From JAADFF01 sp013153035 (GTDB lineage: Bacteria > Coprothermobacterota > Coprothermobacteria > Coprothermobacterales > JAADFF01): a stretch of DNA of 64,000 nt. Shown in pieces: positions 33,275 through 41,094 of the stretch; within the stretch, counting starts at the first letter, position 1; every line of letters begins with the position of its first letter. The translations under genes and the position numbers were made by a program. The notes under the pieces are model-generated. The model searched no databases. It was not told where the DNA came from and saw only the letters and a program-made list of their open reading frames with translations. The stretch lies in assembly GCA_026184435.1 (NCBI GenBank), contig CP046447.1; one strand, written 5' to 3'.

Positions 33275-33774
33275 GCCTTTTTCCCCCTTACCCACATGGC
33301 TTTCAGATGTTTTCTTGCCCTGTGAAGAATGACCCTCACATTACCGGGTGAAGTGCCTATCATATCGGCTATCTCTTCAAACGTGTAGTTATAGACATCT
33401 CTTAGCAGTATGACAGCCCTCTCCCTATCTGGCAACCTCATAAGCAGGTCTTCTATCTCCAGATGTATATCGGGAGACGGTGTGCTAAGATACCTCGGCA
33501 GGCTATATGTGCTTTTCCTATGCCTCAGCATACGCATAGATTCATTAACGGTAATGCGATAGAGCCATGTCCACAGGGACGATTTGCCTTTGAAACCTTT
33601 TAAATGCTCCCACATCTTGAGGGCAACATTTTGCAGCACATCTTCGGCATCTTCTTTGTTTCCTACAAAGCGATATGCCAATGTATATATATCCCTTTCA
33701 AATCGGGCAAACAGCTTCTCAAATGCCTCTACATCGCCTTTTTTAGCCCGTTTGATAAGGTCTTTTTCATTCAC
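33271..33774 (-). CDS. ECF-type RNA polymerase sigma factor
   Basis: A protein of about 167 residues with regions 2 and 4 of group IV sigma factors. Region 2: FEKLFARFERDIYTLAYRFVGNKEDAEDVLQNVALKMWEHL, then WLYRITVNESMRMLRHR. Region 4: LPDRERAVILLRDVYNYTFEEIADMIGTSPGNVRVILHRARKHLK, a typical helix-turn-helix. The start is taken at GTG 33774, which overlaps the fabF stop (GTGA); an earlier in-frame GTG lies nine bases upstream. Directly after it is a membrane-bound putative anti-sigma factor. Both are embedded between fabF and fabZ, which suggests regulation linked to membrane lipid synthesis or envelope state. Confidence 0.93.
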   Translation of the reverse strand: MNEKDLIKRAKKGDVEAFEKLFARFERDIYTLAYRFVGNKEDAEDVLQNVALKMWEHLKGFKGKSSLWTWLYRITVNESMRMLRHRKSTYSLPRYLSTPSPDIHLEIEDLLMRLPDRERAVILLRDVYNYTFEEIADMIGTSPGNVRVILHRARKHLKAMWVRGKKA

Positions 33775-35000
33775 TCTTCCCACCTCTTAAAGATAACAGC
33801 ACTATTGTGCCCACCAAATCCAAATGACTCCTTCAGTGCATATCTAATATCTTTTTTCACAGCCTCATTCGGTGTATAGTTGAGATCGCATTCTGGATCT
33901 GGTTCTTCAAAGTTAATGGTTGGTGGTACCATGTCCTCATTGATGGCAAGTATTGTGGCTATAGCCTCAATAGCACCGGCACCGCCAAGAAGGTGTCCTG
34001 TCATAGACTTAGTAGAGGATATATGCACCTTGTAAGCATACTCACCTAAAGCCTTCTTCAGCACCTTGGTCTCTGTCGTGTCATTGGCAGGTGTAGATGT
34101 ACCGTGTGCATTGACATAGTCTATATCTTCGGGCTGGATACCCGCCTCCTCCATGGCAAGCTCTATGGCTTTAGCCTGGGTGTCTGCCTCAGGATTAGGT
34201 GCTGTGATGTGATATGCATCAGATGTAGCACCATAGCCCACTATCTCTGCATATATCTTGGCCCCACGCTTCATGGCATGTTCCAAAGTTTCTATAACAA
34301 GCACCGCTGCACCCTCAGCCATAACAAAACCATCGTGGTCTTTGTCAAACGGTCTGGAGGCATGCTTGGGATCATCGTTTCTACGAGACAATGCCCTTGC
34401 AGATGCAAAACCGGAAACACCCAAAGGTGTCAATCCTGCCTCTGTTCCTCCCACAACTGCTACATCGGCTGTACCAGCCTTCAGTAGCCTATAGGCAAGA
34501 CCTATGGCATCAAGTGAAGAGGCACAGGCTGTAACTGGTGTAAACGATTGTCCCTTTAAACCGAGTCTCAGCGCTATATTGGCACCTGCCATGTTAGGTA
34601 TCAGCATAGGTACAGAAAGGGCAGATACATAACGAGGCCCCTTCTTCAATAGAATCTCTTTGTTTTTTTCCAGTGTATCAAGACCTCCCATGCCTGTGGC
34701 AATAATGGTTGAAACCCTGTACGGATCATAGTCTTTAATATCTGCATCTTTCCAAGCCTCTTCAGCGGCAACAATGGCAAGCTTGGAAAATCTATCAAGA
34801 CGGCGAGACTCCTTCCTATCGAAGAAATCTTCATCTTTATAATCCCATACTTTACCACCAAATGTTACAGGCAGGCCCCACTCCACAAGCTCGGGAATGG
34901 TATCTATACCATTGGCACCACTAAAAATTCCTTCTTTAAATTTGGCTACACCAATACCAAGAGGGCTCACGGCCCCCATACCGGTAACCACAACACGCAT
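33771..35000 (-). CDS. fabF: 3-oxoacyl-ACP synthase II (FabF)
   Basis: A condensing enzyme of about 409 residues that extends acyl-ACP with malonyl-ACP. The catalytic triad is visible: Cys in PVTACASSLDAIGLAYR, His in YVNAHGTSTPANDTTE and His in STKSMTGHLLGGAGAIEA. The N-terminus VVVTGMGAVSPLGIG and the C-terminal ESFGFGGHNSAVIFKR are typical. The start ATG 35000 lies just after the acpP stop; an in-frame upstream start (35009) is inside acpP. Confidence 0.96.
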   Translation of the reverse strand: MRVVVTGMGAVSPLGIGVAKFKEGIFSGANGIDTIPELVEWGLPVTFGGKVWDYKDEDFFDRKESRRLDRFSKLAIVAAEEAWKDADIKDYDPYRVSTIIATGMGGLDTLEKNKEILLKKGPRYVSALSVPMLIPNMAGANIALRLGLKGQSFTPVTACASSLDAIGLAYRLLKAGTADVAVVGGTEAGLTPLGVSGFASARALSRRNDDPKHASRPFDKDHDGFVMAEGAAVLVIETLEHAMKRGAKIYAEIVGYGATSDAYHITAPNPEADTQAKAIELAMEEAGIQPEDIDYVNAHGTSTPANDTTETKVLKKALGEYAYKVHISSTKSMTGHLLGGAGAIEAIATILAINEDMVPPTINFEEPDPECDLNYTPNEAVKKDIRYALKESFGFGGHNSAVIFKRWEE

Positions 35001-35005
35001 GGTTA

Positions 35006-35245
35006 TCAACCTACCTTTTCTAAGATATAATCAACAACCTTACCGACAGTATCCAGTTTGGGAAGATCCTCATCTGGTATCTGGATAGAAAAGGCATCTT
35101 CAATATCCATTGTGAGGTCTACAAGGTCGAGAGAGTCAAGACCAATGTCATCGACAAGCTTGCTCTCCTCTGTAATACCATCTGTATCAAAGCCTCTGTC
35201 TTTGAGAATCTCTGTGAGTTTGTTCATGATTTCTTCTCTGGTCAT
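35006..35245 (-). CDS. acpP: Acyl carrier protein
   Basis: A small acidic four-helix protein of about 79 residues that carries growing acyl chains on 4'-phosphopantetheine. The attachment serine is in DIGLDSLDLVDLTMDIED. The start ATG 35245 is nine bases from GGGGG; an in-frame ATG at 35251 is also possible. It sits between fabG and fabF, the common order. Confidence 0.96.
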   Translation of the reverse strand: MTREEIMNKLTEILKDRGFDTDGITEESKLVDDIGLDSLDLVDLTMDIEDAFSIQIPDEDLPKLDTVGKVVDYILEKVG

Positions 35246-35267
35246 GTTCATCAACCCCCTTTATGTT

Positions 35268-35990
35268 TTATATTCCCAGTGATGCTCCGCCATCTACGGC
35301 AATCGTTTGTCCTGTAATATAGGAAGCTTTTTCTGATAGCAAAAAGCCTATCACCGATGCAATTTCATCAGGTGTTGCTATACGTCTTAGAGGACATCTC
35401 TTAATATACTCTTCTTTAATAACATCAGGCAATACCTGTGTCATAGGTGTATCAACAAACCCCGGGGCAACAGCATTAATACGGATATTTTTTCTGCCCA
35501 TCTCAAGGGCAACACTTTTAATAAATCCGCTCATTGCGGACTTTGTAGCAGCATATATAGACTGCCCTATGTTGCCAGTGATACCAACAATAGAGGACAA
35601 GAGCACAATAGAACCGCCACCTCTCCTCATCTTCAAGATGGCATATTTCGTGGCAAGTATTGCACCCTTCAGATTGACATCTACAACATCGTCTATGTAC
35701 TCCTCTTTATACCTCATAAGGAGGTTATCTTTGGTAATACCTGAGGCATAAACCATGCCATGAACTTCTTTTAGCGAGTCAAAAAATGCCTTTAGAGACT
35801 GTCTGTCTCTGACATCTACTTGATACGTAAAGAGTTTGTCGCTTTCTATGTCTGCAAGTCCCTTTAGTCCACTGCGATATGTTGCGTGAACGGTAGCCCC
35901 CTCCTCAAGAAGGGCTTTAGTTGTGGCAAGTCCTATGCCACCAGAAGCACCAATAACAACAATGTGCTTGTCATTCAAGTTCAGTTTCAA
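35268..35990 (-). CDS. fabG: 3-oxoacyl-ACP reductase (FabG)
   Basis: A 240-residue short-chain dehydrogenase that reduces 3-oxoacyl-ACP with NADPH. The cofactor motif is GASGGIGLA at 14-22. The catalytic Ser, Tyr and Lys appear in LLSSIVGITGNIGQSIYAATKSAM. The region before the C-terminus reads INAVAPGFVDTPMTQVLP and ITGQTIAVDGG. It starts at TTG 35990, six bases after GAGGTGA, and overlaps fabD by 20 bases. Confidence 0.95.
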   Translation of the reverse strand: MKLNLNDKHIVVIGASGGIGLATTKALLEEGATVHATYRSGLKGLADIESDKLFTYQVDVRDRQSLKAFFDSLKEVHGMVYASGITKDNLLMRYKEEYIDDVVDVNLKGAILATKYAILKMRRGGGSIVLLSSIVGITGNIGQSIYAATKSAMSGFIKSVALEMGRKNIRINAVAPGFVDTPMTQVLPDVIKEEYIKRCPLRRIATPDEIASVIGFLLSEKASYITGQTIAVDGGASLGI

Positions 35991-36858
35991 GTCTCTTCAC
36001 CTCGTACACCTCAGTTTTCATACTTCTATCTATACGCTTTGTCAATTTGGAAAGCACCGGTTTCGGTGCAAACTCAACAATAGTATCAACACCATACTCC
36101 TTCAGTCTCTTCACAGCTCGCACCCAATTTACAGGAGTCTGTATACCATCAAGAAGACCCAATTTCACCCTAACAGGACCAACAACAAACTCATCCTGTG
36201 CATTGCTATACAGTGGTATCTCCAGCGTCTCGCCGGGTATACGGTCCACAACCTCTGCAAATTTCTGTCTTACTGGTTCCATAAGTGGTGTATGGAATGG
36301 TATGCTGGCAGCATCAAGTTTCCTTACTTTCCAGCCCATGCCCTTGAAAAACTCATAGGCCTTCTCAAAGTCTTCTATAACACCACCAACCAGTGTCTGA
36401 TTCTCCGCGTTGATATTAGACAGATAAAGGTCTACTGGAGCCATAGGAAGCATAGCCTTCACCTGCTCAAGAGGCTTAAATACAATAAGAATAAAGCCTT
36501 CTGGGGCATACCTATCCATATACTCTGCCCTGAGATAGACTGTTTCAAGCATGGTCTCAAAATCTGTTAGTCCACCTACCAAAGCAGCTGTATATTCACC
36601 AAGGGAATGACCAAGCACCACATCAGGTCTTTGTCCTTCTTTCATAGCCTGCCTGGCAGCCGCATAGGTATATGCCATTATGCCTACCTGAGCATAAATA
36701 CTCTTCTTTATTTCATCTTCTGTACCATTTTCAAGCACAGAGAGAAAATCTTTACCCAGTCTCTTTTCTATAGAGGCCTTAATATCCTCTGGCAGATACT
36801 TACCTATCTGTGCTATATGACTACCTTGTCCTGCAAATGCCCATGCTACCTTACCCAT
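35971..36858 (-). CDS. fabD: Malonyl-CoA:ACP transacylase (FabD)
   Basis: A protein of about 295 residues that loads malonyl groups onto acyl carrier protein. Motifs: AWAFAGQGSHIAQIGKYL at the N-terminus, nucleophile Ser in VVLGHSLGEYTAALVGG, Arg in ETVYLRAEYM, and the catalytic His in ASIPFHTPLM. The start ATG 36858 follows AAGGGGTGGG. It is the first gene of the fab operon. No fabH, plsX or acc genes are next to it. Confidence 0.95.
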   Translation of the reverse strand: MGKVAWAFAGQGSHIAQIGKYLPEDIKASIEKRLGKDFLSVLENGTEDEIKKSIYAQVGIMAYTYAAARQAMKEGQRPDVVLGHSLGEYTAALVGGLTDFETMLETVYLRAEYMDRYAPEGFILIVFKPLEQVKAMLPMAPVDLYLSNINAENQTLVGGVIEDFEKAYEFFKGMGWKVRKLDAASIPFHTPLMEPVRQKFAEVVDRIPGETLEIPLYSNAQDEFVVGPVRVKLGLLDGIQTPVNWVRAVKRLKEYGVDTIVEFAPKPVLSKLTKRIDRSMKTEVYEVKRLETELE

Positions 36859-36921
36859 CACACCCACCCCTTTCTATGTATTCACCTTATTAGATAGGAG
36901 GAAGTATGTTATTGTTACACA

Positions 36922-37548
36922 TTACTTACACGGATGCAATGGCTGGTCACTAAGCCCAACATGTCCCCAGAAATCCTCCACATATTTACCGTCAATAGGG
37001 CCAGAGGATTTACCCTCTACGGTGATATATGTGCTATCTATGCCAAACTGGGCTGGTATACCAGCAATAGCACACAGGGCTAGGCTTTCAGAGGTGGCAC
37101 TGGGGTATTTAGGAAACAAAATTTCCTTAGAAAAGTCTATATACACAACACCATCTTTAATTTCCACTTTCTTTACCTTTGTACCACTGGGCAGTACAGG
37201 ATACATGCCATCAATCTTTACAGGAGGATTGGCAAGATACTCCAAAGCCACCTTTATAAGTGCTTCGGTAGATGTATCAGGAAGCGATGCAGTTAGAGTA
37301 ACAGTAGCCAGTGATAAATCTTCTCCATTTTTCAGCGTTAGCATATAGAAAGTAATAGTAGCTGTTTTATATGCCTGATAGTTATTAGACTCCACAGAAC
37401 CAGACGAAGTAATAGACTGTGTTCCACTTCCTGGTTTTGGATTAATCTCCCTTTCACGGGAAAAATGAACGGCAATAACAACAATCATGAGAGCAATAAC
37501 AAGCAGAGTGAAATATATCCACATACGCAATTTTTTGTTTTTACTCAA
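36922..37548 (-). CDS. Membrane-anchored GerMN-domain protein
   Basis: A protein of about 208 residues. It has a short basic N-terminus, one membrane helix (about 9-28, WIYFTLLVIALMIVVIAVHF), a low-complexity linker rich in Ser, Gly and Thr, and an outer domain of about 150 residues. The outer domain (TITFYMLTLKNGEDLSLATVTL, then ALEYLANPP, then VEIKDGVVYIDFSKEI) matches the GerMN fold seen in spore germination protein GerM and in LpqB-type lipoproteins. GerMN proteins also occur in non-spore-formers, so sporulation is not implied. The preferred start is TTG 37548 after GGAGGTGC; a GTG at 37557 overlaps that site. Confidence 0.82.
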   Translation of the reverse strand: MSKNKKLRMWIYFTLLVIALMIVVIAVHFSREREINPKPGSGTQSITSSGSVESNNYQAYKTATITFYMLTLKNGEDLSLATVTLTASLPDTSTEALIKVALEYLANPPVKIDGMYPVLPSGTKVKKVEIKDGVVYIDFSKEILFPKYPSATSESLALCAIAGIPAQFGIDSTYITVEGKSSGPIDGKYVEDFWGHVGLSDQPLHPCK

Positions 37549-37633
37549 CTTTAGCACCTCCTTTTATACCCATTTTATTCTACTCCCATATTCCGCATAT
37601 GAAACAGGTAATATATAAGTAGGAGGTGGCAGT

Positions 37634-38380
37634 ATGCGACTAGATAAATACCTTGTATGGTCTGGATTTGGCACAAGAAAAGGTGTAAAGAAAAATCTCA
37701 TACGTAAAGGGGCAGTAACAGTTAATGGCAAAGTTGTCAGAGACTCTTCATATAAACTGCAAAAGGGAGACGTTGTAGAGGTATCGGGCGAAATTGTACC
37801 TTGGCCTACAGAGCATGTATATATTATGCTTAATAAGCCCCAAGGTGTCATTACAGCCACAGAAGATGATTTCCATGGCACAGTTATGGACCTTATAGAC
37901 CATCCACTGGTACATAAGATGTTTCCTGTAGGCAGATTAGATAAAAATACCGAAGGCCTACTGATCATTACAACAGACGGCATCTTGGGCCATAGGCTTA
38001 TATCTCCTAAATATAGGGTGGAGAGAGAATACTATGTAGAAACTGAAGGGAAAATCAATGAAGATATGCTAAGGCAGGCCAAAGAAGAGGGCCTTGTGCT
38101 GGAAAAAAGTGGCACACTCATGAAGGTCAAAGACTATGACATCATAGAAAACGAAGAAGATGGTGCCAAACTGCATATGATACTGACAGAGGGCAAATAC
38201 CACGAGGTAAAACGCATTATAGGTGCCTGCGGAAGCAGAGTTTCTTATCTCAAAAGGCTGAGATATGGGCCACTGACCCTTGATGAAGAGCTTGAACCCG
38301 GCCAGTGGCGAGAACTCACAGAAGAAGAAATAGAGGCTCTGAAAAAGGCTGTTGGTATGGCAGAGGAAGAAGAGAAATAG
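37634..38380 (+). CDS. Pseudouridine synthase, RsuA/RluB family
   Basis: A 248-residue RNA-modifying enzyme. Residues 1-60 form an S4 domain (MRLDKYLVWSGFGTRKGVKK, RKGAVTVNGKVVRDSSYKL). The synthase core has the catalytic Asp in FPVGRLDKNTEGLLIITTDG, and ends KYHEVKRIIGACGSRVSYLKRLRYGPL. The family isomerises uridine at one site of 16S (RsuA) or 23S (RluB/E/F) rRNA. The short C-terminus fits RsuA-like enzymes but the exact target cannot be assigned. The start ATG follows AGGAGGTGG. Confidence 0.92.
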   Translation: MRLDKYLVWSGFGTRKGVKKNLIRKGAVTVNGKVVRDSSYKLQKGDVVEVSGEIVPWPTEHVYIMLNKPQGVITATEDDFHGTVMDLIDHPLVHKMFPVGRLDKNTEGLLIITTDGILGHRLISPKYRVEREYYVETEGKINEDMLRQAKEEGLVLEKSGTLMKVKDYDIIENEEDGAKLHMILTEGKYHEVKRIIGACGSRVSYLKRLRYGPLTLDEELEPGQWRELTEEEIEALKKAVGMAEEEEK

Positions 38381-38407
38381 AGGGGGAGCGATGCTCCCCC
38401 TTTTTAC
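38381..38407 (+). terminator. Intrinsic terminator after the pseudouridine synthase gene
   Basis: AGGGGGAGC and GCTCCCCCT pair around GAT, followed by TTTTACTTT. It begins at the base after the stop codon and also touches the end of the convergent cassette A gene. Confidence 0.88.
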
Positions 38408-38808
38408 TTTGACATTACCTGGGCCAGCCCTGCCAATGTAAGACTGACAAACACAGTTGTAACTACCCCATAAATGGCATGCGAAAACCACATACCTGTA
38501 AAGAAATAAACGGCAGACACTGTTAAGACATAGGGCAAGATGACATAGTATCTAAGTGTTTCTATCAGCCAAAACACGCTCAGCCACATGGCAAGGGCAA
38601 ACATAAGCGATAGCCATGGAAAGAAAAACACATAGGTCATTTGGCATATACCCCAGATGGGAAATAGATGACGAAAAACGAGGTCGATAGTAAATGCCAA
38701 TATTCCCATAACATACCAAGGAATGTGTTTATACCACCTTTTTACAAGTAGCACAATGATTAGCATGGCAACCAGAGTATGTGGCTTTCCCATCCATGGA
38801 TAACACAT
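38404..38808 (-). CDS. Cassette A: small polytopic membrane protein
   Basis: A 134-residue protein with four to five predicted membrane helices. I do not recognise it. It starts MCYPWMGKPHTLVAMLI and has the segment RHLFPIWGICQMTYVFFFPWLS. That segment aligns with LPYIGIWVFFPPMS and LPVIGVWIYFPPIN in the small membrane proteins of cassettes B and C, so the three are probably diverged paralogues. A is the most diverged. The start lies one base after the stop of the secreted-protein gene, giving tight translational coupling (TAAGATG). The function is unknown. The constant pairing suggests that it works with or exports the upstream protein. Confidence 0.7.
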   Translation of the reverse strand: MCYPWMGKPHTLVAMLIIVLLVKRWYKHIPWYVMGILAFTIDLVFRHLFPIWGICQMTYVFFFPWLSLMFALAMWLSVFWLIETLRYYVILPYVLTVSAVYFFTGMWFSHAIYGVVTTVFVSLTLAGLAQVMSK

Positions 38809-38809
38809 C

Positions 38810-40138
38810 TTAGTCTACCACCCTAAATCTCATATTGACATATATTGGTGCACTAATAACTGCAGTACATGCCGAGTGGCCACTACCTTGCCAATAAATG
38901 CCACTACCTTGCCAATAAATTTTAGATGCCACATGCAACCATACGGTGCCATGTATCTGGGCCACATGGTTTTTCTCTGCTCCCATATCGTATGTAGCAT
39001 AAATGGGAACAAATGATGTATCGGGAATGTAGTTCAAGTTATACCAAAGGGACTCATCTATATTTCCACTGTGCGATAACAATATCGGTAACAAACCATA
39101 AGTTTGCAGCTGCATTTCACCGGTAGAGTCTTCAGCCTGCCAGTAAACATAGCTTTTTTCTTTCCTAAGGTTATAAACCGTAGCACTACCAGATATCTTC
39201 CCGTCATCTTCAGCGCCAGAAAAAGCACTAATCCACCGAAAATGAGAGGGATTTATAAACCTTTCACTATCTCCAGCTTTGACCCATCCTGTGAAGTCAA
39301 GCAATGTATCTTTATATATGCCAAAGTGAAGATTCATACTACTAAAACCCACCAGCTGAGGAGAAAGATATGAGACACCATATGCAGAGGCATATTCAGA
39401 CATTAACGCCTGGGTCATATCATCTCTGATAAATAGCCCAATACCCACAACTTTATACTCTTCTTGAGAGCTTCTTATATTTACCAGTGGCAAAACCTTT
39501 ATTCCACCGCTAAAACCAATATTCTTCTCGCCTTTACATGAACTAATACTTGCATTTATATAAGGAAACACAACAGAGTATTTCTTAATAGGTCCGTACA
39601 CATCATCTGCACTATACCCATGGGGGCTGAGAAAATGACCTTGACTATTTGTCAGAAGCTTATAATTTCCTCCAAGAGAAACCTGTGAAGTTGACTGGGA
39701 AGCATACATATTCGCCGATGCCAAATAACTCATTGCCTTATATACACCATTGCCATAACTATCAGAAAAAATGGGGACATAAGAATGTTTGTCTTCATCG
39801 AATTGATAGATATTCCACACATAGGAATATGTAACATCACCCAATAGTATCATCAGATTACCTGTAGTTTTGTTATCTTCACTGTAAAAATACATATCAT
39901 AAAGGGTGCCATATGGGGTGTCATAATGCCATCCTTCATATCGCTTACCATCAATAGTGACACTATCTGGGGTCCCATCGTGAAAGGCTGCCATTTTTCC
40001 ACTTACATATACAATCCACATATGTCCTCCAATAGAAGATTTTACATGCCTTGCAGAAACAGTAAAACCCCCAAAGAGAAAAATAGACAAGGCAAATACT
40101 ACTAAACTGAGAATAACACCCCACAACTTTTTATTCAT
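38810..40138 (-). CDS. Cassette A: secreted or anchored protein, paralogue family
   Basis: A protein of about 442 residues that begins with a signal peptide or anchor (MNKKLWGVILSLVVFALSIFLFGG). The rest is beta-rich with many Tyr, Ser and Gly. It shares landmarks with the proteins at 44 kb and 47 kb: SGKMAAF near the N-terminus, DTPYGTLYDMYFY, VWNIYQF, FVPIYATYD, IHGTVWLHV, and a C-terminus IYVNMRFRVVD. Near the end a seven-residue unit, IYWQGSG, is present twice because of a perfect 21-base tandem duplication. The preferred start ATG 40138 is six bases after GGGGGT. I recognise no domain; a surface or adhesive role is only a guess. Confidence 0.75.
   Translation of the reverse strand: MNKKLWGVILSLVVFALSIFLFGGFTVSARHVKSSIGGHMWIVYVSGKMAAFHDGTPDSVTIDGKRYEGWHYDTPYGTLYDMYFYSEDNKTTGNLMILLGDVTYSYVWNIYQFDEDKHSYVPIFSDSYGNGVYKAMSYLASANMYASQSTSQVSLGGNYKLLTNSQGHFLSPHGYSADDVYGPIKKYSVVFPYINASISSCKGEKNIGFSGGIKVLPLVNIRSSQEEYKVVGIGLFIRDDMTQALMSEYASAYGVSYLSPQLVGFSSMNLHFGIYKDTLLDFTGWVKAGDSERFINPSHFRWISAFSGAEDDGKISGSATVYNLRKEKSYVYWQAEDSTGEMQLQTYGLLPILLSHSGNIDESLWYNLNYIPDTSFVPIYATYDMGAEKNHVAQIHGTVWLHVASKIYWQGSGIYWQGSGHSACTAVISAPIYVNMRFRVVD
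38879..38920. repeat. Perfect tandem 21-base duplication inside the cassette A gene
   Basis: Two identical copies (38879-38899 and 38900-38920) of a 21-base unit that begins GCCACTACCTTGCC. The reading frame is kept and duplicates seven codons (IYWQGSG) in the C-terminal part of the secreted protein. The lack of any mismatch suggests a recent event. Confidence 0.9.
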
Positions 40139-40185
40139 ATACATACCCCCATGGGTAAACCATCACACTTCACACATCTTACATT

Positions 40186-40214
40186 AGTATAACAAAACTT
40201 TTACTATAACACAA
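40186..40214 (-). promoter_or_regulatory. Promoter of cassette A
   Basis: On the minus strand: TTGTGT (40214-40209), a 17-base spacer and TATACT (40191-40186). It is about 48 bases before the start codon. Confidence 0.55.
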
Positions 40215-40305
40215 GTAATTTGAGAATCCACCAATATGAGATTAAGCAGCAGTTATAAACAGCAGGGAGAAAGATTTATACCAAGAAGATAACGAAGTAA
40301 ACCCC

Positions 40306-41094
40306 TTACAGTTCCAGCCACATCTCCAAGAGGCCTATACCTTTAACACGGTCTCCTTCTTTTACCCCCCATCGGGGAGATATCATCATGTCTAAGGTAA
40401 GGGGTCCTATATCAACAGAAGCATGAAGGTATTTACTCCCCGTAAATGGGTTAATGTCCTCTTTCACCCTTTCTACATGACCTATAAAAACATATTGATT
40501 GCGCCAGCCTGTGTACTCTATATATTTATCTATAAACTCCTCAGGCTTATATGTCTTAATAAGATTAGCAAACATCGCACTGGCACTCCCATCTTTCTCT
40601 GCCTTCCTAAACTTCTCTTCAAGCTCTTTATTCACAGGTGGCAAAACATCTACCTCTGCTGTCACTATACTCAGCACGGGTATAGAGCTGGGATGCACAT
40701 GGTATGGTGTCAGAACATCTACCTTAATAGAAACAGCAGGCTCGCTAAGTACCAAAGTGCCAAGAAAAGACTTGGTAGCTTCGTCCCATGTGACATCAAG
40801 TCTTTGAGGTCTGTATACATTCCACACCTTGGTAAATGCGGGAAGCATATAGAGTATATCTTCACCCTGTCTGGGTACCACAAGGGCTATGGGATCTTCT
40901 CTAAGCACATAAAAGTATATAGGGGCAGGTCGTGCACCGGTTACAGGTAGTGCATTCCATGTATATGGACTGTCATCTCCAAACTTTACAACATGGGGCT
41001 TTTGTTTTAAAGCTTCCATTATCAAAGAGTCGGGAGAGCCTGTAAAGCCTCCCGACTCCAGTAGCCACAATAATTCACGGCTTTCGTTTGCCAC
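40306..41094 (-). CDS. Hypothetical protein downstream of kbl
   Basis: A 262-residue soluble protein of unknown family. The N-terminal 190 residues are mixed alpha/beta. The C-terminal 65 residues (NQYVFIGHVERVKEDINPFTG, then LHASVDIGPLTLDMMISPRWGVKEGDRVKGIGLLEMWL) look like a small beta-barrel of OB type. No cysteine pairs or signal peptide are present. It starts at GTG 41094, overlapping the last base of the kbl stop codon, so the two genes are coupled. A link to amino-acid metabolism is only suggested by this position. Confidence 0.6.
   Translation of the reverse strand: MANESRELLWLLESGGFTGSPDSLIMEALKQKPHVVKFGDDSPYTWNALPVTGARPAPIYFYVLREDPIALVVPRQGEDILYMLPAFTKVWNVYRPQRLDVTWDEATKSFLGTLVLSEPAVSIKVDVLTPYHVHPSSIPVLSIVTAEVDVLPPVNKELEEKFRKAEKDGSASAMFANLIKTYKPEEFIDKYIEYTGWRNQYVFIGHVERVKEDINPFTGSKYLHASVDIGPLTLDMMISPRWGVKEGDRVKGIGLLEMWLEL

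Noticed and set aside
36922..37548. GerMN protein as proof of sporulation
   Set aside because: The domain is also common in non-spore-formers, and no other sporulation gene is seen in the window.
38879..38920. Start of a CRISPR-like or minisatellite array
   Set aside because: Only two adjacent copies without spacers, inside a coding frame that stays open; it is a short tandem duplication.
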